Positions 25,774 through 34,586 of a stretch of 64,000 nucleotides of DNA are shown here, piece after piece. Positions within the stretch are counted from its first letter, which is position 1, and each line of letters opens with the position of its first letter. A program made the position numbers and the translations under genes. The DNA is taken from positions 930,001 to 994,000 of the forward strand of contig NZ_CP014137.1 in assembly GCF_002291445.1 (NCBI RefSeq), read 5' to 3'. This stretch comes from Brenneria goodwinii (GTDB taxonomy: Bacteria > Pseudomonadota > Gammaproteobacteria > Enterobacterales > Enterobacteriaceae). The notes below the pieces were generated by a model. It did not search any database. It saw only the letters and a program-made list of their open reading frames with translations, and had not been told where the DNA came from.

Positions 25774-27288
25774 ATGCCATTAATGACACCCGAGCAGTAC
25801 GAAGAAAGCCTTCGCAAGATGAACTTCAAAGTTTATCTACAAGGGGAGTTGGTGGAAAACACGGTGGATCACCCCATCATCCGTCCCTCGTTGAATTCGG
25901 TGAAGGCGACTTACGCCCTGGCGCAGGATCCGCAGCACCAGGATCTGATGACCGCGACTTCTCACCTGACCGGCCAGAAAGTCAACCGCTTCACGCATCT
26001 GCATCGCAGCACTGAAGATCTGGTCAAAAAGGTCAAAATGCAGCGCTTGCTGGGACAGGCCACCGCCTCTTGCTTCCAGCGCTGCGTCGGTATGGACGCC
26101 GTCAACGCGCTTGATAGCACGACCTTTGAAATGGATCAGAAACTCGGCACTCACTACCACGAACGCTTCGAAAAGTTTCTGCGGGCCATGCAGGAGAATG
26201 ACTGGACGGTTGACGGCGCGATGACCGACGCCAAGGGCGATCGCAGCCTGGCGCCGTCGAAACAGGCCGACCCCGATCTGTACCTGCACGTGGTTGAACG
26301 GCGTGCCGACGGCATCGTGGTCAAGGGATGCAAGGCCCACCAGACCGGCGCCCTCAATTCGCATCAGATCCTGGTCATGCCGACCATCAGCATGGGGCCC
26401 GGTGACGACGACTACGCGGTTAGCTTCGCCATCCCCGCCGATACCGACGGCATCCTTTATATTTACGGCCGCCAGTCCTGCGATACGCGCAAGCTTGAAG
26501 GCGGCGACATCGACGTCGGTAACCCGACCTATGGCGGCCACGAAGCGTTGGTGGTATTCGAGAACGTGTTCGTGCCGTGGGAACGCGTCTTTATGTGCGG
26601 CGAATGTGAATTCTCCGGCATGCTGGTGGAACGGTTCGCCGGCTATCATCGCCAGAGTTACGGCGGCTGCAAGGTCGGCGTAGGCGACGTGTTGATCGGC
26701 GCGTCGGCGCTGGCGGCCGAATACAATGGCGCCCAGAAGGCGTCGCACGTCAAAGATAAACTTATTGAGATGACGCATCTCAACGAAACGCTGTACGCAT
26801 GCGGCATCTCCTGTTCTTGCGAAGGTCACAAGACGGCCTCGGGCACCTATCTCATCAACCTTTTGCTGGCCAATGTGTGCAAGCAGAATATTACCCGCTT
26901 CCCCTATGAGATCGCCCGTCTCGCCGAGGACATCGCCGGCGGTCTGATGGTGACCATGCCATCCGAAAAAGACCTCAAAAACCCGGAACTCAGCAATGTG
27001 CTGGAAAAATATCTGTCCGGCGTCTCCTCGGTGCCGACCGAACATCGTATGCGCATTCTGCGCCTGATCGAAAATATCACGCTCGGCACCGCCGCTGTCG
27101 GATACCGTACGGAATCGATGCACGGCGCCGGCAGTCCGCAGGCTCAGCGCATCATGATCGCCCGTCAGGGCAATCTCAACGGGAAAAAAGAACTGGCGAA
27201 GACCATCGCCGGCATTCCGCCTGAGGCGAGTCCCGAAAAGGACGCAAAGGACATAAAAAAGAAGAAGGAACTTTCGCCCGCCAAGTAG
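25774..27288 (+). CDS. abfD: 4-Hydroxybutyryl-CoA dehydratase (radical [4Fe-4S] flavoenzyme)
   Basis: A 504-residue protein of the HpaB/AbfD family. All four [4Fe-4S] ligands known from the Clostridium aminobutyricum enzyme have counterparts: Cys100 and Cys104 in ATASCFQRCVGMD, and His292 and Cys299 in GYHRQSYGGCK. Tyr296 and the Glu of TESMHGAGSP are also present. This ligand set separates true dehydratases from the flavin hydroxylases of the same family. The enzyme converts 4-hydroxybutyryl-CoA through a ketyl radical to crotonyl-CoA via vinylacetyl-CoA. It is oxygen sensitive in its known forms. A lysine-rich tail (about residues 485-504) is extra. No strong ribosome-binding site is visible before the ATG. 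Confidence 0.93.
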   Translation: MPLMTPEQYEESLRKMNFKVYLQGELVENTVDHPIIRPSLNSVKATYALAQDPQHQDLMTATSHLTGQKVNRFTHLHRSTEDLVKKVKMQRLLGQATASCFQRCVGMDAVNALDSTTFEMDQKLGTHYHERFEKFLRAMQENDWTVDGAMTDAKGDRSLAPSKQADPDLYLHVVERRADGIVVKGCKAHQTGALNSHQILVMPTISMGPGDDDYAVSFAIPADTDGILYIYGRQSCDTRKLEGGDIDVGNPTYGGHEALVVFENVFVPWERVFMCGECEFSGMLVERFAGYHRQSYGGCKVGVGDVLIGASALAAEYNGAQKASHVKDKLIEMTHLNETLYACGISCSCEGHKTASGTYLINLLLANVCKQNITRFPYEIARLAEDIAGGLMVTMPSEKDLKNPELSNVLEKYLSGVSSVPTEHRMRILRLIENITLGTAAVGYRTESMHGAGSPQAQRIMIARQGNLNGKKELAKTIAGIPPEASPEKDAKDIKKKKELSPAK

Positions 27289-27474
27289 GGTGAGCGCAGC
27301 TGTGGCGGCGGGCACCGTCCCGTCTTGCCACCCGGGGTTTCTTCGTTTTAAGGGGCTGCGGTGGAAGGGGTATCGCAGTGGTGAAAGATGACTTCGCCGC
27401 CCGTTCGCCGACCCGAAAAGCGGTCCAGGACGCGCAGACCGGTATGGCCTCAATCCATATATGAGGAACGAATA

Positions 27475-28782
27475 ATGACCAGTTGGAAAGACAGGTATCG
27501 TGACAAAATCGTCAGCGCTGACCAGGCGCTGACGGTGGTCAGTTCGGGTGACCGCGTCGTCGTGGGCCATAGCACCGGCGAGCCGCAGGCGTTGGTCGAA
27601 GCGCTGGTGCAACGGGCCGATGAACTGAGAGACGTGGAGATCGTCCATATGCTGGCTATGGGGCCGGCGAAATATGCCCAGCCCGGCATGGAGAAAAGTT
27701 TTCGCCATAACGGCTTTTTCCTCGGCCAAACGACCCGCCAGGCGATCGAGGACGGACGCGGCGATTTCACCCCGTGTTTCTTCTCTGAGATCCCGCGCCT
27801 ATTCAAGGAGGGGATCATGCCGGTGGATGTGGCACTGATCCAGGTTTCACCGCCGGACGCGGACGGCTTTTGCAGCTATGGCATTTCGGTGGACTACACG
27901 CAGGCGGCGGCTGAAAGCGCCCGTATCGTCATTGCCCAGGTGAACGCGTTTTATCCCCGCACCGGCGGGGCGAGGATTTCACTCGATCAGTGCGACTACA
28001 TCGTTGAGCAAGACGAGCCGATTATTGAGCTGACGCCGCCGAAAATCGGCGATGTGGAGCGCAAGATCGGAAATTACGTTGCCAGCCTCATTCCCGACGG
28101 CGCGACGCTGCAAATGGGGATCGGCGCCATTCCCGACGCGGTGCTGCTGTTTTTGAACGATAAAAAAGACCTCGGCATTCATTCCGAAATGTTCTCGGAC
28201 GGCGTCGTGCATTTGGCTAAACAGGGCGTTATCACCAACAAGAAAAAGACCATCAATCCGGGCAAATTCATCGCGACGTTCCTGATGGGCAGCCGCAAGT
28301 TCTACGACTTTGTCGATAATAACCCGGCGGTGGAGATGATGCCGGTGAACTATGTCAACGATCCTTTCGTGATCGGCCAGCATGACAATCTGATTTCGAT
28401 CAATTCCGCGCTGCAGGTGGATCTTATGGGGCAGGTGAACGCCGAGATGATCGGCCGCCGGCAGTTTTCCGGCATTGGTGGTCAGGTGGATTTCATCCGC
28501 GGGGCGAGCCGGTCCAAGGGCGGTAAAGCCATCATCGCCATGCCGTCCACGGCGGCCAAGGGAAAGGTCTCGCGCATTTGCCGGGAACTGGATCGGGGCG
28601 CGGCGGTGACCACTTCGCGCACCGACGTCCATTATGTGGTGACCGAGTACGGTATCGCCGATCTGCGCGGCAAAACGTTGCGCCAGCGGGCCGAGGCGTT
28701 AATCGCCATCGCTCATCCCGATTTCCGGGATGACTTGCGTCAAACCGTTGCCGCGAGCGTCAAAGATTCCGTTTTGGCTTAA
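27475..28782 (+). CDS. abfT: 4-Hydroxybutyrate CoA-transferase
   Basis: A 435-residue class I CoA-transferase of the acetyl-CoA hydrolase/transferase family. The catalytic Glu is Glu238 in HSEMFSDGVV, the same number as in the characterised clostridial AbfT, and MGIGAIPDAV precedes it. It would load CoA from acetyl-CoA onto 4-hydroxybutyrate, making the substrate of the dehydratase encoded upstream. The ATG at 27475 follows GAGGAACG; the longer frame from 27388 lacks family sequence. The 186 bases before it contain no gene. Confidence 0.9.
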   Translation: MTSWKDRYRDKIVSADQALTVVSSGDRVVVGHSTGEPQALVEALVQRADELRDVEIVHMLAMGPAKYAQPGMEKSFRHNGFFLGQTTRQAIEDGRGDFTPCFFSEIPRLFKEGIMPVDVALIQVSPPDADGFCSYGISVDYTQAAAESARIVIAQVNAFYPRTGGARISLDQCDYIVEQDEPIIELTPPKIGDVERKIGNYVASLIPDGATLQMGIGAIPDAVLLFLNDKKDLGIHSEMFSDGVVHLAKQGVITNKKKTINPGKFIATFLMGSRKFYDFVDNNPAVEMMPVNYVNDPFVIGQHDNLISINSALQVDLMGQVNAEMIGRRQFSGIGGQVDFIRGASRSKGGKAIIAMPSTAAKGKVSRICRELDRGAAVTTSRTDVHYVVTEYGIADLRGKTLRQRAEALIAIAHPDFRDDLRQTVAASVKDSVLA

Positions 28783-28848
28783 CGGGCGCCTCGGGCGGCC
28801 GCTAAGTTTCATCATCATTTTCAGTCTATAGCGAAAGGGTAAAAAGAC

Positions 28849-30006
28849 GTGGCGATCCTACATCCGGAACAAGAGAAAATAAGGCAAGCAACGAGACGTT
28901 TTGTTGCGGAATACATTATACCGAGGGCTGCGGAATTCGATAGGAGCGGCGAGTTTCACTCCTATCTCCTTGATGCCGCGCAGGAGAGTAAGATTTTTGC
29001 CATGGCCGTACCGAAAGAATATGGCGGGCTGGATTATGACTCTGTGACCCAGGCGTTGGTGCTGGAGGAGTGGGGATACGGCTGCGCCGGCATGGGGACC
29101 ACGCTGGCGGCCAGTATTCTCAGCATGGATTCGGTGCTGGTGGCCGGCAGCGACGAGCAGAAACGGCGTTACTTCACGCCGATGCTCTCGGCCAAGCTCG
29201 GCGCCTTCGGTTTGACCGAACCCGGCGCCGGTTCCGATGCCGGTTCCGGCAAGACCACGGCGGTCAGGTCCGGCGACGAATATGTGATCAACGGTTCGAA
29301 GTGCTGGATCACCAACGGCGCCATCGCCGCGGTCTATGTGATCTTCGCCCTGACCGACCCGACCAAGGGCGCGAAGGGATTGAGCGCGTTTATCGTTGAG
29401 CGCGATCGTTCGGGTTTCACCATCGGCACCATCGACCACAAACTCGGCATCCGCAGTTCGAATACCTCGGAACTGCTGCTGAAAAATGTACGCGTTCCCG
29501 CCGCCAATCTGCTGGGCAAAGAAGGCGAGGGCATGAAAGTCGCCATGAAGACGCTCGACCTGGCCCGTCCGGCCATTGCCGCCCTGAGCGTCGGCCTGGC
29601 CCAGCGCGCCCTCGACGAATGCGTTAACTATCTGAATAAACGATTCCCGGGCAAGATGCAGCCGGGTCAGACGCTGCAATTTAAGCTGGCCGATATGGCG
29701 ATCCAGGTGGAAGCCGCCCGGGAAGCTCTCCATCACACCATGCAACTGCGCGATAGCGGGCAGCCGTTCTCCAAGGAATCGGCGATTTGCAAAACCCTCT
29801 GTTCGGATGTGGCCATGCGCGTCACCGCGCAGGCGGTGAGCCTGGCCGGATCCCACGGCTACACGTCGGAGTTGGGGAAATATATGCGCGATTCGAAAAT
29901 CATGCAGATCTATGAAGGTACCAATCAGATCCAGCGTCTGGTGATTTCCCGTGCGGTTCTTGCCCCCGCTCCGGTGGCGGCTCCAGCTCTGAAGGTAGGT
30001 GCATAA
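28849..30006 (+). CDS. Acyl-CoA dehydrogenase, catalytic-type subunit
   Basis: A 385-residue FAD acyl-CoA dehydrogenase of the butyryl-CoA dehydrogenase type. It has FGLTEPGAGSDAG and WITNGAIAAVYVIFA (FAD/substrate motifs) and the C-terminal MQIYEGTNQIQRLVISR, in which Glu356 is the catalytic base. It could interconvert butyryl-CoA and crotonyl-CoA or act on a related 4-carbon thioester. The start is GTG with AAAGGG upstream. Its TAA overlaps the ATG of the second dehydrogenase gene by one base (TAATG), which suggests stoichiometric synthesis. Electrons would go to the ETF encoded by the following fixAB. Confidence 0.9.
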   Translation: MAILHPEQEKIRQATRRFVAEYIIPRAAEFDRSGEFHSYLLDAAQESKIFAMAVPKEYGGLDYDSVTQALVLEEWGYGCAGMGTTLAASILSMDSVLVAGSDEQKRRYFTPMLSAKLGAFGLTEPGAGSDAGSGKTTAVRSGDEYVINGSKCWITNGAIAAVYVIFALTDPTKGAKGLSAFIVERDRSGFTIGTIDHKLGIRSSNTSELLLKNVRVPAANLLGKEGEGMKVAMKTLDLARPAIAALSVGLAQRALDECVNYLNKRFPGKMQPGQTLQFKLADMAIQVEAAREALHHTMQLRDSGQPFSKESAICKTLCSDVAMRVTAQAVSLAGSHGYTSELGKYMRDSKIMQIYEGTNQIQRLVISRAVLAPAPVAAPALKVGA

Positions 30007-31139
30007 TGAATTTCGAATTGAATGAAGAACAACATCTGATTGGGCAAAGCGCCCGCGAGTTCGCCAAGGAATTTCTGGACCCCATTGCCGCCGATCTGGA
30101 CCACAGCGGAGAGTACCCCAGGGACGTCATCGAGCGGTTGGCCGGATACGATTTCCTGGGGCTGTTGCTGCCGGAAGCGGTGGGCGGCGCCGGCGCCGGC
30201 GCGGTCGCCTATGTTGCGGCGATCGAAGAGATTTCCCAATCCTGCGCGGCCGTGGCGACAATTCTTAATAACCATACCTTGGGTTCACTGGCCATCGCCG
30301 AATGGGGGAACGACACGCAGAAAAGCGAGTTCGTACCGCCGCTGGCCAAAGGGGAGCGCCTGGCGACTCTGGCTATCTATGAAAACGGCCCGGCGCCGGG
30401 CATCGGCCCTGATGCTCTGCTCGTCTCGCGCCAGGGCGATAACTATGTGCTGAACGGCACCAAGGCTTTTGTGCGCAATGCCGGCGTCGCCGATCTTTAT
30501 GTGGTTTTCGCCACCCTGGCGCCGGCGGAGGACAAGAAGGGATTCAGCGTCTTCCTGGTGGATGGCGGGACGCCCGGCCTGACGGTGGCGCCCCGTTTGG
30601 AAACCATGGGTCTCAACGGATGTCCGGTGGCGCATGTTGTCTTCAACAACGTCACGCTGCCCGCGGCGGCGCTGCTGGGGGGCGAAAATGGCGGCGACGC
30701 CATCGCGCAGTCGCTGCTGGCCAAGGCTTCGCTATTCGAAGCGGCGCAGACCATCGGCATCGGCAAGGCGGCGGTTAAGCACGCCGCCGAATATGCCAAG
30801 CAGCGCATTCAGTTCGGGCGTCCCATCGCCGCGTTGCAGGCGATCCAGACGTTGCTGGCCGAAGTCGCCACCGACTGCCATCTCGCCTGGCTGGGCGTGC
30901 AACGGACCGCCCAATTGATTGAGGACGGCGAACCGTTCGCAACCGATGCGGCGATAGTTAAAGCGTTTCTTGCCCGTTTCGGCTCGAAAATGCTGATCGA
31001 CAGTTGTCAGGTTGAGGGGGGATTCGGTTACAGCGAATTCATGCCGCTGCCGCGCTTGTTCCGTGACATCGCGGGAACCACTCTGCTTGATGCTCCGGCC
31101 GATTTTCCCGACAAGATCATCGCGGACTCCATTGCCTGA
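30006..31139 (+). CDS. Acyl-CoA dehydrogenase-like subunit lacking the usual catalytic Glu
   Basis: A 377-residue acyl-CoA dehydrogenase fold. The FAD-interacting arginine-rich segment AEYAKQRIQFGRPIAALQAIQ is intact. At the place of the YEGTNQ motif it reads IAGTTLL, so the catalytic Glu is Ala356. Alpha2beta2 acyl-CoA dehydrogenases of steroid-degrading actinobacteria show the same division: one subunit with and one without the catalytic base. The one-base overlap with the upstream gene supports a heteromeric enzyme. Alternatively the base is supplied from another position, as in isovaleryl-CoA dehydrogenase. Confidence 0.85.
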   Translation: MNFELNEEQHLIGQSAREFAKEFLDPIAADLDHSGEYPRDVIERLAGYDFLGLLLPEAVGGAGAGAVAYVAAIEEISQSCAAVATILNNHTLGSLAIAEWGNDTQKSEFVPPLAKGERLATLAIYENGPAPGIGPDALLVSRQGDNYVLNGTKAFVRNAGVADLYVVFATLAPAEDKKGFSVFLVDGGTPGLTVAPRLETMGLNGCPVAHVVFNNVTLPAAALLGGENGGDAIAQSLLAKASLFEAAQTIGIGKAAVKHAAEYAKQRIQFGRPIAALQAIQTLLAEVATDCHLAWLGVQRTAQLIEDGEPFATDAAIVKAFLARFGSKMLIDSCQVEGGFGYSEFMPLPRLFRDIAGTTLLDAPADFPDKIIADSIA

Positions 31140-31184
31140 TCGATATTAGCCCGGAGTGGAAACATACCGAAGGAGCGAGAAAAA

Positions 31185-31964
31185 ATGGCTAAATTTTTGG
31201 TTTTGTATAAGTGGACCCTCAATGAACAGGACATCAAGATCAGGCCGGATGACCTGAGCCTGGATGTCAGCCGCGCCAAAGGCAAAATAAGCGACTTCGA
31301 TCGCAATGCGATTGAAGAGGCGGTAAGGATCGTCGAGGCGCAGGGCGGCAGCGTTGATGTCCTGACTTATGGCACCGAGGCGCTTAAGCCGTCTCTGAAG
31401 GATGTGCTCTCCCGCGGCGCCGACAAGGCGTATTGGGTCGCCGACGCCTCCGCCGAGACGGCCGACGCCACGGTAACCGCCAAGGTGTTGGCGGCCGCCA
31501 TCCGCAAGATCGGGCCTTACGACATCATCGTGACCGGTGAAGGCAGTTCGGATCAGTTCAATCAGCAGACGGCTCCCCGTCTGGCGGCGCTGCTCGGTCT
31601 GCCTTGTCTGACGCTTGTCCACAAGCTGGATGTCGACGGCGAGACGGTCAGCGTGACGCGCAAATTGGCCGATTGCACCGAACAGGTGGTCACGAACGGA
31701 CCAGTGGTGGTCAGCGTGTTGTCCGATATCAATCAACCGCGCATTCCCAGCCTGAAACAGGTTCTGGGGGCCGCCAAGAAACCCAACGAAGAGATCGCCG
31801 TGAGCGCTCTCGATTTGTCGCCGGCGGATTTGCAACCGAAGGCGGTTCGCCGTTCGGTCAAGGGGTTCGTGATGACCCGCAAGAATGTGGTGTTCAAAGA
31901 AGCCAACCCGGCGGACTCCGTCGCCAAGCTGGTGGCCAGCCTGGCCTCCGAAGGTCTCATATAG
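31185..31964 (+). CDS. fixA: FixA/EtfB, electron-transfer flavoprotein beta subunit
   Basis: A 259-residue ETF beta subunit with SDFDRNAIEEAVRI, the nucleotide-binding EGSSDQFNQQTAPRLAALLGLP and a C-terminal arm region. The signature resembles FixA rather than housekeeping EtfB, and the following genes are fixB, fixC and fixX. With FixB it accepts electrons from, or gives electrons to, the acyl-CoA dehydrogenases. GGAG precedes the ATG. Fix-type ETFs can bifurcate electrons; whether this one carries two FADs cannot be decided by eye. Confidence 0.9.
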   Translation: MAKFLVLYKWTLNEQDIKIRPDDLSLDVSRAKGKISDFDRNAIEEAVRIVEAQGGSVDVLTYGTEALKPSLKDVLSRGADKAYWVADASAETADATVTAKVLAAAIRKIGPYDIIVTGEGSSDQFNQQTAPRLAALLGLPCLTLVHKLDVDGETVSVTRKLADCTEQVVTNGPVVVSVLSDINQPRIPSLKQVLGAAKKPNEEIAVSALDLSPADLQPKAVRRSVKGFVMTRKNVVFKEANPADSVAKLVASLASEGLI

Positions 31965-31971
31965 AAGAGCG

Positions 31972-32904
31972 ATGACGATTATGACTGGAATTTTCCTCTT
32001 TTCCGAAACCCCCTTGCTGGCCAAGCAATTATTGACCCCGGCGCTTGAGCTGAAGCGCTCGCTCGGACAACCGATTACGGCGCTGGTGCTTGATGCCGCC
32101 AATGCCGACGATTTGGCGGCGCTGGGCGCCGACCGGGTCTTGGTTTTGCAATCCACCGCAGGCTGGGTCGAAGGGCTTGGCGACGCGGTCTACGATCTCG
32201 TCAAGGATGACGTCTCGGTGCTGTTGGTCGGCGGAACGCAGCGGGGCAAGCATCTTGCCGCCCATGTCGCCGCCAAACTGGATGCCGGGTTGTCCACCGA
32301 TGCCAAATCTCTGACCGTCGAGGACGGCAAACTGGTGACGTCGCGCGTTCTTTATGCCGGATTGGCGGTGGTGGTCGATGAACTGACATTCCCCGCCGTC
32401 GCCACCATCCCGCCGCGCAGTTTTACGATACCGGAGGCCGCGGCGACGGCCGGCAGCATCGAAACCATCGGCGTCATTGACGACGGCCGGGTGTCGATCG
32501 TCGAGACGACGCCGACCGAAAGCTCGGGGGTCGACATTTCAACGGCCAATAAGCTGGTGTCGGTTGGCCGGGGCTTCGCCTCGAAAGACGATCTGTCGCT
32601 CGCCGAAAGCCTGGCCGCCAAGCTGAAAGGTGAAGTCTCCTGTACGCGCGGAATTGCCGAGGACGCGCATTGGTTGCCTATCGAACGTTACATCGGCATC
32701 AGCGGTCAGACCGTGAAGCCCGATCTTTATCTTGCCGTCGGATTGTCCGGTCAGGTGCAGCATATGGTTGGCGCGCGCGAATCGAAGGTCATTGTCGCCA
32801 TCAACAATGACGAACGCGCGCCGATTTTCGAAGCCGCCGATTACGGGATCGTCGGTGACCTTTATACCGTGCTGCCACTGCTAGACACGGCAATCGACAA
32901 CTGA
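31972..32904 (+). CDS. fixB: FixB/EtfA, electron-transfer flavoprotein alpha subunit
   Basis: About 310 residues. The C-terminal FAD domain has LVSVGRGFASKDDLSLAE, AEDAHWLPIERYIGISGQTVKP and YLAVGLSGQVQHMVGA, the ETF alpha signature, ending with the helix EAADYGIVGDLYTVLP. ATG 31972 is near AGAAGAG; the in-frame ATG at 31981 is an alternative that would give the typical MTxIFLFSE start. It begins 8 bases after fixA. Confidence 0.9.
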   Translation: MTIMTGIFLFSETPLLAKQLLTPALELKRSLGQPITALVLDAANADDLAALGADRVLVLQSTAGWVEGLGDAVYDLVKDDVSVLLVGGTQRGKHLAAHVAAKLDAGLSTDAKSLTVEDGKLVTSRVLYAGLAVVVDELTFPAVATIPPRSFTIPEAAATAGSIETIGVIDDGRVSIVETTPTESSGVDISTANKLVSVGRGFASKDDLSLAESLAAKLKGEVSCTRGIAEDAHWLPIERYIGISGQTVKPDLYLAVGLSGQVQHMVGARESKVIVAINNDERAPIFEAADYGIVGDLYTVLPLLDTAIDN

Positions 32905-32911
32905 GGCGACG

Positions 32912-34192
32912 ATGTCAGAAGATAAGTTCGATGCGATTGTAGTGGGGGCCGGTCCGGCGGGGTCGGCCTGCGCCTACACCCTCGCGAAGGAGGGGCGCAG
33001 CGTCCTCCTTCTCGAACGCGGCGCTACTCCCGGCGCCAAGAATGTGTCCGGCGGCCGTCTTTATACCTATGCGCTGGAGCTGGTGGATCCCGGCCTTTAT
33101 GAGCGCGCGCCTTTGCAGCGCAAGATTATTCGCGAACAGGTCATGCTGCTGAACGCCGGGGGCGCCACCACCGTCGATTATTTCGATCCGAGCTTTGGCG
33201 CCGATGTGCCTCAGTCCTATTCGGTGATCCGTGCCGATTTGGATGAATGGTTCGCCGGTGAAGCGGAGGCTCAGGGCGCGATGCTTGCTCCCGGCGTTCT
33301 GGTCGATGATTTGATTGAGGAGGGCGGGCAAATCGTCGGTATCCGAACCGGTGAAGACGAGATGCGGGCCGATGTGGTGGTGGCCGCCGACGGCGTCAAC
33401 TCGCTGCTCGGCCAGAAAGCCGGCCTGTTTCCCGATGCCAAGCCGCATGCCGTCGGAGTTGGCGTCAAAGAGACCATCGAACTGCCCGATAGCCTGATCA
33501 GCGCCCGTTTCGGCGTTCAGGACGGCGAAGGCGCCGCGCGGGTGGCGATCGGCTGCACGAACGGCATTTCGGGCGGCGGTTTCCTGTATACCAATAAAGG
33601 CAGCATTTCCCTTGGCATCGTCTTTAATCCCGTACAGGCCGGTCGGCAGGAACGCCATATTCAGGACATTTTCCAGGATTTCAAAATGCATCCGGCGATC
33701 TTGTCCCTGATCGACGGCGGTATCAGCATCGAATACGGCGCTCATCTGGTTCCCGAACTCGGATTCCACGGCATTCCCAAACGGTTGTCCCGTCCGGGGC
33801 TAGTGGTGGTGGGCGATGCGGCCCAATTCGGCATCAACACCGGCGTGATCATCCGCGGCATGGATATGGCGATCGTCAGCGGTCTGGCGGCGGCGCGGGC
33901 TCTCATCGCGGCCAAACAGCCGGCCGATGTGGAGCGGCTTTATCAGCAGCAGCTTGAGGAATTATTGCTGATCGCCAATCAGAAGGCCTACCAAAATTTT
34001 CACGGTATCTTCGAAATCCCGCGCATCTTTCACGAGTATCCCAATCTTGCCAACGACGCTATGCGCTTCATGTTCCGCGTCGATGGCAAAACGCCCAAAC
34101 CGATGTTCAAGGGAATATTGGAAACCATTAAACGCAATGTCTCATTCGGACGGTTGGCGGCCGACTGCTGGAAAATATACAGGCACCTATGA
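32912..34192 (+). CDS. fixC: FixC, ETF-quinone oxidoreductase-like flavoprotein
   Basis: A 426-residue FAD oxidoreductase with VGAGPAGSACAYTLAKEG at the N-terminus, NVSGGRLYTYALE in the middle and GDAAQFGINTGVIIRGMDMA in the C-terminal FAD motif. These are features of the FixC/ETF:quinone oxidoreductase family. It would pass electrons between FixAB and the membrane quinone pool together with FixX. It starts 8 bases after fixB, and its stop overlaps the fixX start by four bases (ATGA). Confidence 0.92.
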   Translation: MSEDKFDAIVVGAGPAGSACAYTLAKEGRSVLLLERGATPGAKNVSGGRLYTYALELVDPGLYERAPLQRKIIREQVMLLNAGGATTVDYFDPSFGADVPQSYSVIRADLDEWFAGEAEAQGAMLAPGVLVDDLIEEGGQIVGIRTGEDEMRADVVVAADGVNSLLGQKAGLFPDAKPHAVGVGVKETIELPDSLISARFGVQDGEGAARVAIGCTNGISGGGFLYTNKGSISLGIVFNPVQAGRQERHIQDIFQDFKMHPAILSLIDGGISIEYGAHLVPELGFHGIPKRLSRPGLVVVGDAAQFGINTGVIIRGMDMAIVSGLAAARALIAAKQPADVERLYQQQLEELLLIANQKAYQNFHGIFEIPRIFHEYPNLANDAMRFMFRVDGKTPKPMFKGILETIKRNVSFGRLAADCWKIYRHL

Positions 34193-34479
34193 CGATTAAA
34201 CGCTTAAGCCCGGAAGACCTTCTCGCCCTCGACAGATTCGGGGTCGATGAAGGCAACCCTCATATCCTCGTCGACAAGGCGATTTGCGCCACCTGTAAGG
34301 GACGCGTTTGCCTGATTGTTTGTCCCGCCCGTTGCTACCGGTTGAAAGACGGCGAGGTGAATTTCGAATATGCCGGCTGTCTGGAGTGCGGCACCTGCCG
34401 CATCATGTGCAGCGATGGCGGCGTCACCAGTTGGAATTATCCCCGCGTGTCTTTTGGCGTCACTTTCCGCTGCAGCTGA
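34189..34479 (+). CDS. fixX: FixX, ferredoxin-like protein
   Basis: A 96-residue ferredoxin-like protein with cysteines in CATCKGRVCLIVCPARC and CLECGTCRIMC, enough for at least one [4Fe-4S] cluster. It is the iron-sulphur partner of FixC. The gene order fixABCX is that of nitrogen fixers and of the E. coli carnitine locus, where these proteins serve an acyl-CoA dehydrogenase (CaiA). Confidence 0.92.
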   Translation: MTIKRLSPEDLLALDRFGVDEGNPHILVDKAICATCKGRVCLIVCPARCYRLKDGEVNFEYAGCLECGTCRIMCSDGGVTSWNYPRVSFGVTFRCS

Positions 34480-34586
34480 TGGGGGGGAAGGGGTTCATGG
34501 AAGGCTGCCGGGGCAAGACGGGTATTCCCGACCTCGTTCCTGTCATGTCCCTCGGTGCATGACTTTAAATAATGGAGGCAATACAC

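Noticed and set aside
25837..27729. A 630-codon open frame on the minus strand across abfD and abfT
   Set aside because: It is the antisense shadow of two well-supported genes in GC-rich DNA, with no family features and no ribosome-binding site.
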